A DNA stretch of 25,505 bases, taken from the NCBI GenBank assembly GCA_946479615.1, contig CAMLGR010000057.1, forward strand, positions 1-25,505, in the 5' to 3' direction. Positions 24,605-25,505 of the stretch are shown here, piece by piece. Position 1 is the first letter of the stretch; each line of letters opens with the position of its first letter. A model generated the notes under the pieces. The model saw nothing but the letters and a program-made list of their open reading frames with translations, did no database searches and was not told the DNA's origin. The stretch is from an uncultured Bacteroidota bacterium. GTDB taxonomy: Bacteria; Bacteroidota; Bacteroidia; Chitinophagales; Chitinophagaceae. A program made the position numbers and the translations under genes.

Positions 24605-25505
24605 TTATTTTCCCAATGCTTGGAGCACGTCATACTTGGTGACGATATGATAATTGCCGGCATCATCCTTCGCCAATACAGCGCCATTGCCTTTATGAAT
24701 AAGCGGGCTTAGTTTTTCTACTGCGGTATCAAAGGCAACAATAGGTAAAGCCGCTTCGATCACATCGCCTACGGTAGAGTTTTTTATTTCGGGGTTGTCA
24801 AATACTTTTTGAAAAAGACCTCCTTCACTGATCGCGCCTACAGGTGTGCCATCATTTATAACAGGGATTTGTTCAATATCATATTTCTTCATCAGTTCCA
24901 CTGCTTCGGCTACTGTTTTGTCGGGACTGATAGTGATCAGCCGTTGTGTGCCGCGGGAACTGATCACATCCTTGAAGGTTTTTACATCCAGGAAGCCGCG
25001 TTCGATCATCCATTGATCGTTATAGATCTTCGCCACATAGCGGCTGCCATGGTCATGAAAAATACAAACGACGAGATCGTCTTTTTTCAATTCATTTTTT
25101 AATTGCATCAATCCCTGCAGGCAGCTGCCGGCGCTGTAGCCGCAAAAAATGCCTTCTTCTTTTGCGAGCCTGCGGGCCATGACCGCGCCATCCTTATCTG
25201 TTACCTGTTCGAAATGATCGATGACGCTCATATCGTAGTTCTCGGGTACAAAATCCTCCCCAAAGCCTTCGCTGACATAAGGATGGACCTGGTCCATATC
25301 GATTTCACCTGTACGGAAGTATTTTGTCAATAAAGAACCATAAACATCGATAGCCCAAATCTTTATATTCTTATTTTTTTCTTTTAAATACTGCGCTGTA
25401 CCGGTCACGGTGCCGCCGGTTCCGGCGGTTACGACCAGGTGGGTGATCTTTCCATCGGTTTGTTTCCAGATCTCAGGGCCCGGGGTTTCGTAATGGGCCA
25501 GCCGG
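24605..25505 (-). CDS. cystathionine beta-synthase, 3' part (cut by window edge)
   Basis: PLP enzyme that condenses serine (or a related donor) with homocysteine to form cystathionine in transsulfuration. The 5' end lies outside the window; 299 residues are present. The PLP-domain end carries the phosphate-binding loop TAGTGGTVTGTAQYL, the GYSAGSCLQGL segment and the FHDHGSRYVAKIYNDQWM block characteristic of CBS rather than plain cysteine synthase. Two CBS domains follow over roughly the last 125 residues (SPDKTVAEAVELMKKYDIEQIPVIND, and AALPIVAFDTAVEKLSPLI to VTKYDVLQALGK). In relatives this Bateman module gives regulation by S-adenosylmethionine or nucleotides; no regulatory ligand can be read from sequence here. 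The internal Met at 25408 is not the real start because the frame and family similarity continue to the window end. Confidence 0.93.
   Translation of the reverse strand, partial: RLAHYETPGPEIWKQTDGKITHLVVTAGTGGTVTGTAQYLKEKNKNIKIWAIDVYGSLLTKYFRTGEIDMDQVHPYVSEGFGEDFVPENYDMSVIDHFEQVTDKDGAVMARRLAKEEGIFCGYSAGSCLQGLMQLKNELKKDDLVVCIFHDHGSRYVAKIYNDQWMIERGFLDVKTFKDVISSRGTQRLITISPDKTVAEAVELMKKYDIEQIPVINDGTPVGAISEGGLFQKVFDNPEIKNSTVGDVIEAALPIVAFDTAVEKLSPLIHKGNGAVLAKDDAGNYHIVTKYDVLQALGK

Noticed and set aside
24446..24712. Plus-strand 88-residue frame running into the CBS gene
   Set aside because: It overlaps the well-supported 3' end of the cystathionine beta-synthase gene and shows no family features.
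1..25505. CRISPR array, tRNA, rRNA, transposase or phage genes
   Set aside because: No regularly spaced repeats, cloverleaf sequence, rRNA-like stretch or mobile-element protein was found in either strand.

Overview
The window looks like a chromosomal segment from a member of the Bacteroidota, most likely the Chitinophagaceae or a close relative (inference). The grounds are: Bacteroidota-type -7 boxes (TAnnTTTG) before several genes, the ParE/ParC pair with a DUF1835 gene between them, many short lipoproteins and secreted proteins, an S9 peptidase beside a secreted TlpA-like thioredoxin, a class II fructose-bisphosphate aldolase of FbaA type, and a CBS-domain cystathionine beta-synthase. There is no rRNA, tRNA, transposase, integrase, phage gene or CRISPR array.

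Layout. 1-1377 (minus): a diheme c-type cytochrome lipoprotein and a small unknown protein. 1741-7720 (plus): a topoisomerase IV block, parE - DUF1835 protein - four-helix-bundle protein - parC, closed by a clear intrinsic terminator. The four-helix-bundle gene sits between 23-bp imperfect inverted repeats (21/23 matching), next to a perfect 26-bp AT-only palindrome, so it looks like a small cassette inserted in the operon. 7721-10059 (plus): a visibly AT-richer stretch with two unrecognised lipoproteins separated by a long hairpin. 10063-12428 (minus): a secreted unknown protein, smpB and accD. 12639-16988 (minus): S9 peptidase followed by a TlpA-like thioredoxin, spaced as an operon. 17124-18726 (minus): bestrophin-like channel and Pr6Pr-type membrane protein. 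18790-20669 (minus): three response regulators with no histidine kinase beside them (one receiver-only, two NarL/FixJ paralogues, one with a degenerate receiver loop). 20895-21962 (minus): fructose-bisphosphate aldolase with its own terminator. 22149-24012 (minus): an orphan metal-chelate binding protein overlapping a protein with kinase-like motifs. 24605 to the window end (minus): cystathionine beta-synthase, cut by the window edge.

Most of the window is housekeeping: chromosome decatenation (ParE/ParC), ribosome rescue (SmpB), fatty-acid initiation (AccD), glycolysis/gluconeogenesis (Fba) and transsulfuration (CBS). The parts that deserve a second look are the inverted-repeat-flanked four-helix-bundle cassette, the kinase-like protein coupled to the binding protein, the kinase-less response-regulator cluster, and the 24013-24604 gap with direct repeats and overlapping short reading frames.
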